A stretch of 64,000 nt of DNA from Przewalskia tangutica (lineage: Eukaryota; Streptophyta; Magnoliopsida; Solanales; Solanaceae): positions 6,346,980-6,410,979 of the forward strand of contig CM056723.1 in NCBI GenBank assembly GCA_029844215.1. The letters are read 5' to 3'. Below the pieces are notes generated by a model. It was given only the letters and a program-made list of their open reading frames with translations, did not search any database and was not told where the DNA came from. The translations under genes and the position numbers were made by a program. Shown here piece by piece: positions 46,011 to 58,321 of the stretch; positions within the stretch are counted from its first letter, which is position 1, and every line of letters starts with the position of its first letter.

Positions 46011-46271
46011 TAGTGGTGAGTCCAAACTAAATCTTATGACAAGCTCTATTTTAAGCTATTTTAAGCATAGTGAAAATTAAGTACGTGGATAAGCTAATAA
46101 TTTAATTATATTATTTTAAAACTATAGTGTTAATGTGAATTATTGTAATATTATATGTCTAATTTTTGTTCATTTACGTAATAATAAAAAGTATATTTTA
46201 GTCGAAACTTTGAAAGTTGATTTTTTATGAACCCTAAATCTGAATAATTTATTTTTCACATTAAAAAATAA

Positions 46272-46545
46272 CAGTCTGCTGCATTAAGCTTCCGCTATGT
46301 GCGGAGTCCGGGGAAGGACCGGACCACAAGGATACACAGTCAGTGGCGGATCCAGGAGACTATATTTGGTGGAGCAAAATTTTTTATGCCTAGAAGACAA
46401 TTTTTTTTTTAAAATCTGGTGTGCAACTGCACCACCCTGTTAACTGTGCATCCGCCACAGTCTTATCTCACATTTCTGCAAGAGGCTATTTCACGAGCAG
46501 GCTCATGGCGCTCACGATTACGTACAACAACTTTCTGGGTTCTTG
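46272..46545 (-). mobile_element. Au-type SINE split by a small hAT-like MITE
   Basis: Left part: GCATTAAGCTTCCGCTATGT with GGAGTCCGGGGAAGGACCGG. Right part: ACATTTCTGCAAGAGGC and AACAACTTTC. Both are collinear with the complement of Au SINE. The insert at 46341-46460 separates them. Confidence 0.75.
46341..46460. mobile_element. Short hAT-like MITE (~120 bp)
   Basis: Inverted ends CAGTGGCGGATCCA and TGCATCCGCCACAG. A target duplication is not clear (AGTC appears at both edges). No coding. Confidence 0.6.
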
Positions 46546-48980
46546 AAGATTTCATTCATTTTTTCACATTATAAACATGAATAGTAAAACGGAATGTTCA
46601 CTGACAACAATAATTTAGAGGAACAAGAATACACAACATAACACCTGACATATATCTGGTGCCATTGATGGATGATCTCGATATTGAAATTTAAATGAAA
46701 CAAAGAATATTGAAACCTAACTCAATTTAGAAAACGTCCATACTCATCGAATGAAACCTTTCTTTTATATTCAGTTAACTAAAAAGGGAAATTTGAGATT
46801 ACATTTCCTCGATGGTTATCTTAAATGATAGACACAACCAATATCTTTGGTTTTAATTGTTTATGGTTATTTAACAAATAATTTTCCTTTTCATAAATTT
46901 CCCGGAAAAAAGGTGAGATTTTTAAATGGTTTTAAGTGTTATACTTGCATTCGTTGTAGTTGCATTTTCTGTGACTTTGTACCACACCGCTAAGTAGCAA
47001 AAGAATAGACGAGCTGAAGCCATATAAAAAGAGAGGCTGGTGCAACATTTATCCATACTTACCTGGACGGGGTTATTGGGCGATCATGAAAGCCCATGGC
47101 CTAGGTTGGTGACCTCTATTGCACTTTGGAGGGGTGCCCGCCTAAGATCTGCTCAAGTGGCAGAGTCTACGTCATAATTTGTGATAGTGGGGGCCTGCGT
47201 TCGCGCGGCCCCCTACCCAAATCTTAAGTCCAATGTTGTTTTCTCTTGGCCCAGATCATTAACTAGTATTGCCTAGTCAATACAGTGATTGAGTTTGGGC
47301 CCAACTCATTGATGTAAGGTTGGTCCAATTCACCGGCAAAACATGCATCAATATGTTGCGGATTAATTGTTTTTTGAAGAACCATTAAATAAATATAAAC
47401 GTCATGATGTTTTTAGTGAGAATTTATACAATACTGTTCCAAATACAGTTATCTTTAGCAATTACTCAAATATACTACGATTAAAAGAACTCTTAAGAAG
47501 AAATCATTATTGAAATGGTTAATTATTTTAAGTTATCCTTCCTAGACTATTCTCCCTTCATTTTTAAGACAAAAGAATAACAAGTGAACAATCTAAACGA
47601 AACATACGCATGACAAAAGCATAGCAAGTGAACAATCTCAAAAAACGGAACTAACCATAAAATTTACGATTCAATTTAGTAGTTTTTGTGCAAATCCGCC
47701 GAACTTAGTAGCTTTAGTTCAAATCCTATATCCCATAGTCCGCTTACTGAGAAATAGAAAGGAAGGACCCGGGGCTAGAGCAAGTTGGGTTGAAGTATAG
47801 AGCCGTAAACGCGGTGGGGGTGACGATTAATAGGAGGATATGAAAAAGTATTTATTTGTTGGAACTTCACTCCTCTATATTCGAAATATGCCCCTAACGT
47901 AGCATTACTATTTGCAGTTCGTCTTATTCTTTTGGTGCGTCTTGTGAGCACGTTTGGATCCGCATTTATATTTATATTAAAGAATTCAGTTAATATGTAA
48001 ATAAAATAATTCAGAATTCTATAAACAAAAGACATTGTGATTCAAAACCCATTAATTAAAAGTTATATTTCCCCTCTGAATCTTTACCACTATATGCTGT
48101 AAATTAAGTACGCATATACATAGCATATTGTATGTCTCTTATATATAATTGCTTAGAGCAGTGCATGTTTAATAAATGGAGCTTCATATGAAGGTCCTTA
48201 AATCTAAACCATATATATTTGCTCTGCATTATTTCATCATGCGATAGACATGTGTGTACAAAGAGTAGCAGTTGACAGGCAGCAGGATTGAAATCATGGC
48301 TAATTCAGTGCTATCACCTACGTACATGATTGTGTTCTATAAAAGCATAATAGACAATTATACTTTTTCCACTCACCCCTCTGGCAAATTGTTCAGTAAC
48401 AATATAAATTAATTAGAGAGTATAAAGCCTTTCATTCCCTTTTAACCTACGGACATGTACAACATTTACAATAACTAAAGTAATTCTTACCATCAATATG
48501 TGTTAATCATTCAACAAGAAAAAAACAAACTTTTGTACCTTCCCATATCAGCCACACCAATTACCTGTGTTAGTGTATCACTCACATCACAGGGAGGAGT
48601 TCGAGGACAACTTATGAATTCGGTCAAATTTAATAGGTTTATCTTAAATTTTATATTTGAATTGTGAAGTTTGTTAAATATGTATAGTTTTTAAATTTAG
48701 AACTCAATTATCAGAAATTGAAGTCGTTGTTATAGAATTCAGAATTTATAAAATTCAAATTCTTAATATGCATTAAACCCTTGTGTTTGTTCGACACTCC
48801 TCTTGTTTAAGTTGTTTATCATTTTTTTTATTTTCCTTTTCCAGTTTTGTGTTCTTTTTTTGGCTACATAAGTAGGATTTTGTTTCTTTTGCAATACGAC
48901 TAATTGTCGTTAATTAATTAGACAAAAATTAAGTAACTTTAAATCTTAAGATACATTGTGAAACCCCCTAGACTAGAACG
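46546..48980. other. Intergenic with one SINE-like segment (47083-47225)
   Basis: 47083-47225 reads AAGCCCATGGCCTAGGTTGG ... GGTGCCCGCCTAAG ... GGGGGCCTGCGTTCGCGCGG, a moderately GC-rich segment that I recognise as a dispersed repeat in Solanaceae-type genomes but cannot name. The rest is AT-rich with nothing supported. Confidence 0.45.
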
Positions 48981-48997
48981 AGTAATTAAACAAATGC

Positions 48998-49046
48998 ACC
49001 CGCATGGGTGTAGCTCAGTTGGTTCCAGGGTGGCAGATTGCTCCCA
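48998..49046 (+). mobile_element. tRNA-like insert flanked by a perfect 17-bp duplication
   Basis: AGTAATTAAACAAATGC occurs at 48981-48997 and 49047-49063. Between them is a 49-bp insert with GGGTGTAGCTCAGTTGGTT, a tRNA 5' half and A box. It may be a truncated SINE head. Confidence 0.5.
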
Positions 49047-49119
49047 AGTAATTAAACAAATGCTACTGCCGTAACCTGAGTGAAAGAAATGGCAATGAAG
49101 TCTCTCCTGGGTAATGTTA

Positions 49120-49810
49120 AGAGTTCCATCTCGGACATGGAAACATGGACTACTTATATGGATTTGAACAATTCTCACTCTACAAGCTAGTTTTTGGGGT
49201 TGAGTGAGGCTCAAGATCCATTTTTTATATGGTATCAAAGTCAGTCACATTCTAATTCTTTGTTCACCGATGTTGGATCCCCAAATTATATTATCCACGC
49301 TCCAGTTAATACGGTCTGGGCGTGCGGGGGAGTGTTAATGGCCTCACATCTGATATGGAATGAGAACATAGATTCTTTATATGGACTTGGACAATCCTCA
49401 CCCTACAAGTTAGCTTTTGGGGTTGAGTTAATCCTCAATTCTCACCCTACAAGCTACCTTTTGGGGTTGAGTTAATCCTCACCCTACAAGCTAGCTTTTG
49501 GGGCTGAGTTAGGTCCAAGATTCATTCTTTATCGGTAATGGAGGTTGAGTTATTAATTTTTTGTTTATACCCAGGTCTCGAGGCTTGCGCCTCCCTATCG
49601 CTAGTACTGATACTAGACTTCTGGGGTAATAACACCGGTCCCTCAACACTATTACCAGTAAATCGCGAGATGTGCTCCAGTGACCAGTGTCTGGGAGCGT
49701 ACAACGGATCACTGACACAAGGTTAATCCCCTATATGTACTTGTCGGGGATCGAACCCACGCTGCGTAGGCACGTCTTTGAATCCGTGCGAGATGTGTTA
49801 CCGCACATGA
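49120..49810. repeat. LTR-derived repeats, four copies of a CTACAAGCTAGCTTTTGGGG motif
   Basis: CTACAAG.TAG.TTTTGGGGTTGAGT recurs at about 49181, 49405, 49449 and 49485. GGTATCAAAGTC near 49232 resembles a tRNA-Met primer site. 49738-49810 contains GGGGATCGAACCCACG, the complement of a B-box-like GGTTCGATCCCC. These are remnants, and boundaries are not resolvable. Confidence 0.5.
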
Positions 49811-52800
49811 GCCCGAAAATGACAAATTTTAGGGGCCCCTTTTTCATTTTTTATTAAATAGTATTAGCCAGAATTTACTGTAAATGTCCATAATTCGCAT
49901 GTCTTAGCCTAATCAAAGTAGGAGTTGATTAACTTAAAGTTGTATTGGGTTGTTATTTACAATTTAAAATAATTTCTAATTATTTAAAATCGTATATTTA
50001 CTTATATTAAGGGCTCACTTTTACGAATTAGAACAGGGCCCCCAAAATGTTTGAGATATCCCTGATGACACCTCTTATACACTATTATATATTTTATGCA
50101 CATATATACATAATATATGTGTCTTGTATAAAAGTGTAATTTTATTCAAAATCAATCCAATACTATATTTATACTCATTTATACAATATTTTACAATTGT
50201 GTATCAATGTGTATTTTCGTGTATAATATTGTATAATTATATTCTTTTACTGTATATACCTATGCATTTATACACGTATATAATAATATTCATGTCTTTT
50301 GTATATAAATGTATAATATTGTATAAAAAAATCGAGTTATATTTTTACAATGTAAGTTAGCGAGGTGTACTTTTCTGAAATTTCCTCAAATTTAAAAGCA
50401 CAAATAATTCGAGACTGAGGGGGTATACCATTTTCTCGCAACAACTCAAACTAGGCAAAAATCAGAGATTACATAGATGGCTTAGAGCTTTTCTTAGGCA
50501 AACTGTCAGTATGCCTCTCACTCTTTGTTCCTTCTGTCAAAAAAAGGTTGGGAGCTTGTAGCACCCTCCGACAGCCACAGTGAAGAGGACGAAGTAATTG
50601 CTTGACCGTTCACCCATAAAAATTCCAAAAACATAATCAATTGAAAATGCAATCAGGAAAATGAAAGAAGCAGTTAAATGGAAAAGCCATCGGCACAAAA
50701 ATCTTCCATTCATCACAAGTGAATTACCATATTGAAACGAAGGATTGCGTTTTCATCACAAGGAAAATATTGAAGGTTGAAACTACTGTTTTACCGTATT
50801 TATGTTTAATGGCCGGTGAAGAACTATTTGTCAGAATACATTTTGAAAACCTAACCGAAATACCCCAAAAAATAAAATAATTAGCCGTCCATGCTCCTTC
50901 TAAACTAATTACCCGTCATATCCCCTCGCTCAAAATTATTTACCCGACATACCCCTTGCTTAAACCCCTTCCTCCCTAATACCTTCATAATATATTTATA
51001 TATCATAATAGCATCATGAAGATGACTAAGAGAAAGACTGAAACAATCCTCCATGATACTATTTCACTATATTTATATACTTGATGGTCCTGAGAAGTGT
51101 CTCATTGAAGGACTGAAACAGTCATTCATAATATCATTACATTATATGTATATAAGACAATGATATCATAGAGGTTTGTTTCAAGAAAAATGTGTCTTTT
51201 TTTAATAAACGAACATGATCATACATGATATCATCTCAGTATATTTATATATCATGATGGTATCATGGTATCATTGAGGACTAAGCGAAAGATTGAAGTA
51301 GTCTTCCATGATATCATCTCAGTATATTTATATACTATGTTGATATTATAATTTGGGGGGGGGGGGGGAGAGGGGGTCATCTCGCGTAAATAATTTCAAT
51401 TTTTTTCTGGGGATACGAATGTAATGGGGTATGGGCGGTAATTAATTTAATTTGAGGGGCATAGACATTCTTTCCCCATACATTTTTAGGCCTCAAATGG
51501 AAAAGTGGGTTTTGGGCCAGATGGACCTTACGGGGAATTATTTGGGCTTGATCCTTTTCTATTTCAGAAGTTAACTTGAAAGCCAACAAGTGATATTATT
51601 TTACACAAACTCCCGTTCTAGGCTATCATTTGAATTTTGTTCCTGCAACAAATATAATCCTTGAGAAAATTCTTCTTCTTGACAATGTTAGATTTACATT
51701 TAATATTAACCTTAAAGACAAAGTATTATATTGTCCTCAAACATTTAGAATAACTTGCAAAAATTTAGATCGTGATATAAGCTTTTCTCGTAAGATCTTC
51801 AGTTTGCTCGAAAAGATCTTTAGATCATGGTCTAAAAGGTTCATAAGTTGTCACAGATATAAAAAGAGGTTCGTTTACTAAATAGTTGTCTCGAATAGGG
51901 ACAACTAAAAAAAATTCACTGCTTGACTCCTATTTAAACTTTTGTCCTCATTTATAAAATTTTGCAAATATAAATACACCGTTAGAATTCCGTTAAAAAC
52001 GAGTTGCTTATTTGTGATTTGTTTTGGATTGGTTTGGTTGAATGAAATATTTTTCACCATCAAAGCTTGACTCTTTATTTGTGGTTGGTTCTAAATGCTC
52101 TATGAACATCATATTTATCTTTGTAAGATCTGGTACGAATTAGCTAGTTTAACCTCCTAATTAAGTTAAGTGGGAGAATCGTTTAAATAAAGGGCATACT
52201 TGACTAACTATTTGACGGTAAAAGAATATATAAGCTAAAGTATTAACGGAAGATAAATTCACTCAATTTTGCATAGTACGAGAGCATATTTGAACCTTTT
52301 TTCCAAAATTAATTTAATTCCTTGTGAGTTGCCCAAACAAAATTATGAAAAATCCTAAACATGTTTTGCTTGGGGCGAGAGAGTGGTAAAGTGTCAACCA
52401 TATATACTCTATTCCTTCACCTAGAGTTCCAACTTCCACGTGATTTAAAGGTTGAATAGCACATATTGCGGAATTGGAGTTCGAATATGGCTGTGACTTG
52501 ATAACAAACCAGCATGTGCTTTCTGGTGCAAAGAGCAAAAGCATAAAGTTAGTTGCAACTTATATTTTATATTTATATATGTACGTACCTAGGAAGGGTA
52601 ATCTGGTAGTTGCAACTTTTTGTGAAGGCATGAACACGCTTCTTTCAGTGCGCAGTGGTAAACCCCGATCGACGCAATAGCGAAACCACGTCGGTAGGTT
52701 AACCACACTTCAGCCAGTGCCACATGTGAAGCGCGTAGTTGCAACTTTGAACCATATATATGCTTGTGACAATTTCAAATAGAATGTAATTGTAGATTAA

Positions 52801-53125
52801 TTAGATATGTTCACCTTAGATTCACATCTGACAAAAAGAATTAGAGAGAAATTAAATGAGAAGGTTGAGATCTGCCGAAAGTGTAGGATTGTTTGTTGTG
52901 GTCGTTGTTATTGTTATGTTTTTACTTTTTATTCAGGTAATTCAACAAAATGCTCCTTAACATATTTTTTTTTTTTATAATCAGGAGTTGAATTCGAGAC
53001 ATTTGATTAAAGATGGATGAATCATATTCATCCGACGACAACTCTTGTTGGTGTATAATTTTTGTCATACAGAGGGACAACTTCATATCTTTATGAAATT
53101 CTTGTGTCAGTGGGTGCAGACAAGA
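49811..53125. other. AT-rich intergenic DNA with G15 tract and short direct repeats
   Basis: 51000-51330 repeats CCATGATATCATCTCAGTAT-like phrases. A G15 run lies at 51355-51369. TAGTTGCAACTT occurs at about 52550, 52608 and 52737, the last two bracketing a GC-rich 115-bp segment. No gene supported. Confidence 0.5.
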
Positions 53126-53655
53126 CAGGGTTGTCTCAATAAGATTGGGGGCCTAAAGCCAAACTTTAGAGACACTAATTTTTTATTTTAAAAAGAGAAA
53201 GATCGTGATATATATTTTTAAAATCTACTTTTCTAGCTTTTTTTAGATGTGAAATCCTCAATTACTGTTTTATAAATCGTCAAAAAATAATGCAAAGTTG
53301 TTAACAATTTTTTCAAATCAATTTATTCTGAAACAAATTCAACTGATCATATAGCTAATCAATCACGTGACTAAAAACAATTTTTTTAATATATAGGTTG
53401 TGTACTCTCTCTATCTCAATTTATATGGCATAATTTGGATTTCGAGAGTCAAATTTTCTTATTTCTATCTTGAATTCGAATATATAATCTTTAAGTTTCT
53501 TGAAAAATAATTTATATATTTAAAAATCATATAAAAATATTACAAGTCACAATATTTTAAAATAAATTAACCATAAACTTAATAAAAAATGGGGCCCCAA
53601 AAATTTGGTAGCCCAAAGCCATTGCCTTAGTGGCTTCAGCCTTGAGCCGGCCCTG
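53126..53655. mobile_element. hAT-type MITE (530 bp)
   Basis: Ends CAGGGTTGTCTCAATAAG and CAGCCTTGAGCCGGCCCTG are imperfect inverted copies. GGTGCAGA (53113-53120) and GGTGCAGG (53656-53663) look like the 8-bp duplication, but five extra bases (CAAGA) separate the left one from the element. The internal part also has a diverged CTCTCTATCTCAATTTATAT segment like another mariner MITE end. Confidence 0.65.
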
Positions 53656-53917
53656 GGTGCAGGGCTTTCTTATGAAAAAGAGAATATAAGTAAAGCGTAC
53701 CATTGAGTATGCCCTAAGTAACAGTATATATCAGCTTCACAGCAACCAGCTAAGGAGCAATTTATGAGAAGAATTAATGTTCAATTTACGAAGTGTCATA
53801 CCCCCTTTACAAAGTTGTACCAAGTAGGAGTATAATTTAACATATCAAGTAGGAGTACGTAGTATCTCTTATTATCAGTTTAAAATACCAAATTAAATGC
53901 ATGTGAGTACTCACATC

Positions 53918-54804
53918 TAGGGGTGTACAAAATCGGACCGGACCGGAAAACCGGATCGGAACCGGACCGGAACGGTCCGGACCAGTGGATTCCGGTCCGG
54001 TCCCCGGTCCGTCAAAATGGTGGATTCCGGGTTTCCGGTCCGGTCTGGGTAAAAACCGAAATTTTCCGGTCCGGACCGGAATGGACCGTTTTTTTTTTTT
54101 AAATAATTGAATTTTCAATATTGAAATTGACATTCCCGGACACATTACCATGAAATTTGAACGTTGAAATCTATTGTATATCGCGAGATATTTAGCTTTG
54201 AAAATAGAAAAAACGTAACAATTTGGGGGAAAATTCAAATTGAGCGGGGAAAAAGACGTTTTTCAGAAAATTGGTCTGGCCGCGGTTTGATCACCCCCGT
54301 ATCGAAAAAATACGCGGAAAAAAAAAGGTGAAACGAACGTTCGAGCGCAAAGTTATGATCATATATAGTTTGATCAATTTACAACTACTTTACTTTCTTC
54401 TCTCTCTACCTATAATTTATGTCGATGCTTCAGGAATGTCCAAATTCCAAATAGAAAATAGAAAATATAAATATGGTGTGTAACTTTAATTAATGAATAG
54501 TTCAGTAGTTCGTATACGAACCAAGTACATTTGGTGGTTTTCTTTAAGTTAGTCATATTAATGAAATAAAGTTATTGAAGGATAAGGAAAAAAACAAACA
54601 TATTTAATGAGATTGATAAACGAAGACATTGTTAAAAAATTATAATTTATAAATTGCATTTAACAAAAAAAAAAAAACCCGGTTCAACCGGTCCAAAACC
54701 GAGACCGGACCGGAATTTTCCTATCCGGACCGGAATTTCCGGATTCCGGTTCCGGTCCATTCCGGTTCCGATCCATTCCGGTTCCGGTCCGGTGAACACC
54801 CCTA
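53918..54804. mobile_element. hAT-type element with ACCGG/CCGGT subterminal repeats (887 bp)
   Basis: Ends TAGGGGTGTACAAAATCGG and CCGGTGAACACCCCTA are inverted. Both sides carry dense GGACCGG/CCGGTCC repeats, likely transposase-binding arrays. The middle is AT-rich and noncoding. The flanks CTCACATC and ATGCCATC agree at only five of eight positions, and copia C coding lies only on the right, so a deletion may have removed the original left flank. Confidence 0.75.
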
Positions 54805-55350
54805 ATGCCATCCACTTTTGCAGCTCTTGCTCCTACCTTATGGAATGTTCGTCTAGGTCATCCGAGGTCGTCTATTTTATCCTCTTTAGATAGAAATAAG
54901 TTTATTTCTTGTAAGGGTACGCGTAGTACTCCACTTTGTCAATCCTGTGCTTTGGAAAAAATTATTAAGTTACCATTTGTAGTTTCGAATTCTAATACTT
55001 CAATGCCATTTGATATTATTCATAGTGATTTATGAGCATCTCCGGTTCTCAGTTCTATGGGTCATAGTTATTATGTTTTATTCTTAGATGACTATTCTAA
55101 ATATTTATGGACGTTTCTAATTGCGAAAAAATCACAAGTTTTTTTCATTTTCATAAAGTTTAGAGTTTTCATAAGAACATAATTTGAACGAAAAATCAAA
55201 AACATCCAATGTGATAATGACAAAGAGTATGACAATGGAGAATTTAAGGAGTTTTGTGCTTAGAATGGAATAAATTTTCGTTTTTCTTGTTCTCATACGT
55301 ACTCGCAAAATGGAAAAGCTGAGAGAAAAATTCGTACCATTAATAATATT
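54805..55350 (+). pseudogene. Copia C integrase N-terminal and core part
   Basis: Encodes PSTFAALAPTLWNVRLGHP and CQSCALEK (zinc site; the first His-containing WHERLGH block reads WNVRLGH here, so a ligand is lost). It continues with IIHSDL, FLDDYSKYLWTF, IQCDND and QNGKAERKIRTINNI. Stops occur after HSDL, at RT*FER and at CA*NG. The LTR insertion begins right after INNI. Confidence 0.88.
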
Positions 55351-58316
55351 TGTTACACCCCGTAGTTTAGATCATGCGTATGAGAGCGTACGAAAGGGAG
55401 TAAGACTTAAAATTTTTGAAAGATAGGTTGACGGATTGTTTCGGACGGGTTTTAGTCAACTTTGAGGCGGGTTATGACCCGATACATTGAGAGTTCCTAA
55501 GTATTTCAAGGTCCTAGTGCGTAGTTCGTTGAGTCTAGTTTCCAACGCAACCAACCGTTCGTCGATAGGACATCGGAGTAGAAAGTTATGGGAGTTGCAA
55601 GTGCGGTCTTGTGACGGGCAAAAATGTGTTTGGACGAGCGGCGTGGCGGCGCCGGATCTGAGGCAGCGGCTCGGATATCTGAGTCGCTGAGATTCTGCAG
55701 CGCCGCCCAGGAAGCGAAGCGGTGCGAAAGGCTGAGCGCGGGGTTTTGGCCATGGCCCACTGGCGTGCGCGGCCGAGGCGGGTTCTGCGAAGTTGAGTGG
55801 GATTTTCTGCACTGTTTTGTTTTAAAAGAGGTCATGGGTGGGTGACAAGTGTCCCCCCCATCTGATTTTCTTGCATGCCTTATATTGACCAAGTCTTGAA
55901 GACTTGGTCATCTTTCCAATCTCTCTCTCTCTCTCTCTATACTAAATCTCTCTCTCTATACTAAAGCTCTCACTTCTCTCTAAAATTCCAAGAGGAATTT
56001 AAAGCCTAAGAAAAATCTGAAAAGTTAAGGACAAGAAGGAAGTTTGTGGCTAGCTTGTAGGAGTTATTGTGGTGGTGTTCTTGGAAAGGAGGCTAGCAAA
56101 ATTGTTGGAATAGTTTTGGCTAAAGCTCTAAAGGTAACATTTCTTCTCTTGTGGTTAGTGATTAATGTTGCATGTGAAGAAGAGGGAACTTGTAGTAGTA
56201 AATAATGCTCTTAGATTCATTGCATGTAATAAATGTGGTATGGATATGAAAAGATTGGTTAAGAAGATATTATGAGCATGTTGTAGCCTACAAACTACTT
56301 TAGAATTGTTAAGTGAATTGTTGTACCTTATGGGGCAGAATTTTACACACCCAAGTTTAGGTGTGTAATCCCCTTTTGAAATGTTTGGATTGTTGGGCCT
56401 AAGATGTGGCGATTGGATGTTAAATTCGGCCTTGTGAAAGGTGGCAAAGTATGTAGAAACAAAGGAAATGCTGCCCAATTTTCCATAGAATTTAGTGACT
56501 TGAACTTGGATTATTCTACTTTGAACTAGAGGTTAATAAACGTACTATGGCCATTTTAGGTTGACGCACTACATGTGGTGTATTGGACTTAGCAAGTGGA
56601 TTAATCGAAGAGGTATGTGAGAACTTTCTTATCTCTTGAGCATGAGTAGTTATAACTATATAGTACGGTAGACGTACGTGTTTTAAATGAAATAAATCCA
56701 TTTGTTATACTTGACTTGTTTTAAGAAAATGTCTAAATTGGTTGGGCTAAGGAGTTAACCCACTTGTTCTTGAGTAATGGTTTATCCTAAATAAGGTAGA
56801 CAAGGATTTCTTGACATGAAGAAGTATTTCGAAAATTGTGTAAGTTTGATTTGAAGTATAAGCCTCTTGGTTAATGAAAAGGAACGAAATCTTTTGAAAC
56901 ATAAGAAGTTATAACGACCTTATGGGAGGTTAGTTATAACGGCCTTATGAAGGAGGAAGAATGTCTAAAGTTTTTAATGTATAAAGTTAGTATAACGGCT
57001 TTATGGGGAGTTGGTTATAATAACTTTATGAAAGGTTAAACGAGTCGGTTTTCTTGAATAAGGTAATCATAGAAATAAAAGTCTAATGAAGTTATGAGTT
57101 TACTTGGACGTACCGTCAGGAAGGATTCCACGGGTATGCTTCCATTGTTGAGTTTACTTGGACGTACCGTCAGTGATGAAGGATTCCACGGGTATGCTTC
57201 CATTGTTGAGTTTACTTGGACGTACCGTCAGTGATGAAGGATTCCACGGGTATGCTTCCATTGTTTTAGTATGAGTTTACTTGGACGTACCGCCAGTGAT
57301 GAAGGATTCCACGGGTATGCTTCCATGGTCTTTATATGAGTTTACTTGGACGTACCGTCAGTGATGAAGGATTTCACGGGTATGCACTTTGGACATGCTT
57401 ACGATGAAGGATTCCGAGGCATGCAGTATGAAGGGTAAGAGTATAAATGAGGGGCAAGCCCCAAGATCGTTATACCACCTTCTTCAGGGTAAGAGTATGA
57501 ATGAGGGGCAAGCCCCAAGATCGTCATACCACCTGTTGAGTTTATTGGACGTGCCGCCAGTGATGAAGGATTCCACGGGTATGCTTCCATTGTTTTAGTA
57601 TGAGTTTATTGGACGTGCCGCCAGTGATGAAGGATTCCACGGGTATGCTTCCATTGTTTTAGTATGAGTTTATTGGACGTGCCGCCAGTGATGAAGGATT
57701 CCACGGGTATGCTTCCATGGTCTTTATATGAGCTTACTTGTATGTGCTGATTATGAGCTTCCTATTTTCATGCAGTATAGTATATGATTGATATTCTCAT
57801 TGTTGGTAGGGCACAGTGTTCTGTAAACTGATTTTGTACATGTCCCCAGTTATTTTAGACTTATGAGGTATTTTCAGTATTTTCCCAGTTTCGCATACTT
57901 GGTACCTGTTATCGACCTCGCCCGAAGTGCGTTAAATGCGCGAGTTGAGTGCGTAACTGGCGATCCGCATTCCTAGGATCGCTGTTCAGTTCTGGGAAAG
58001 CTCAATTTCTCCGGAGGCTTGTCTTTTGGTACGGTTCCCTGAGGTTATAGACTTTTGTACATTCAGGGGGTATGGCGGGGCCCTGTCCCGCCACAGTTGT
58101 TATTCCTAGAGGTCTGTAGTCACGTTTGTGGTTTGGGTTGTAAGAATAAGTCGTACGGTTCACTTTCGATTAAGTTTATTTTATGGAAGGCGGCCTTGTC
58201 GGCTTGCCAGTGATGTTTACCTTTTTATAAGTTATGTGTTATGTATGTTCATTCTTATTCTCGATGTTGTATCACAGGTGCCATTAGGCACGATCACGAC
58301 CCGGTCAGTCGTGACA
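55351..58316 (+). mobile_element. Gypsy solo LTR (2966 bp) with target duplication ATATT
   Basis: Starts TGTTACACCC and ends GTCGTGACA; ATATT flanks both sides (55346-55350, 58317-58321). It is the same family as the LTRs at 1-6606 but diverged, and has no internal region. It shares the palindrome (55887-55909), the leader, and a minisatellite (57095-57740) with a different unit. It formed by recombination between two LTRs of an element inserted in copia C. Confidence 0.95.
57095..57740 (+). repeat. Minisatellite in the solo LTR, about 8 units of 57-66 bp
   Basis: Units read GAGTTTACTTGGACGTACCG, GTCAGTGATGAAGGATTCC, ACGGGTATGCTTCCATTG. Between units five and six lies a different ~55-bp pair with GAGGGGCAAGCCCCAAGATC in each copy (57430-57535). 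The unit differs from the one in the 1-6606 element by GTACCG(T/C)CAG in place of GTCTGCCCG. Confidence 0.9.
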
Positions 58317-58321
58317 ATATT

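Noticed and set aside
50124..50360. 78-codon hydrophobic frame
   Set aside because: Translation of an AT-rich TATA-repeat stretch; no signal or family.
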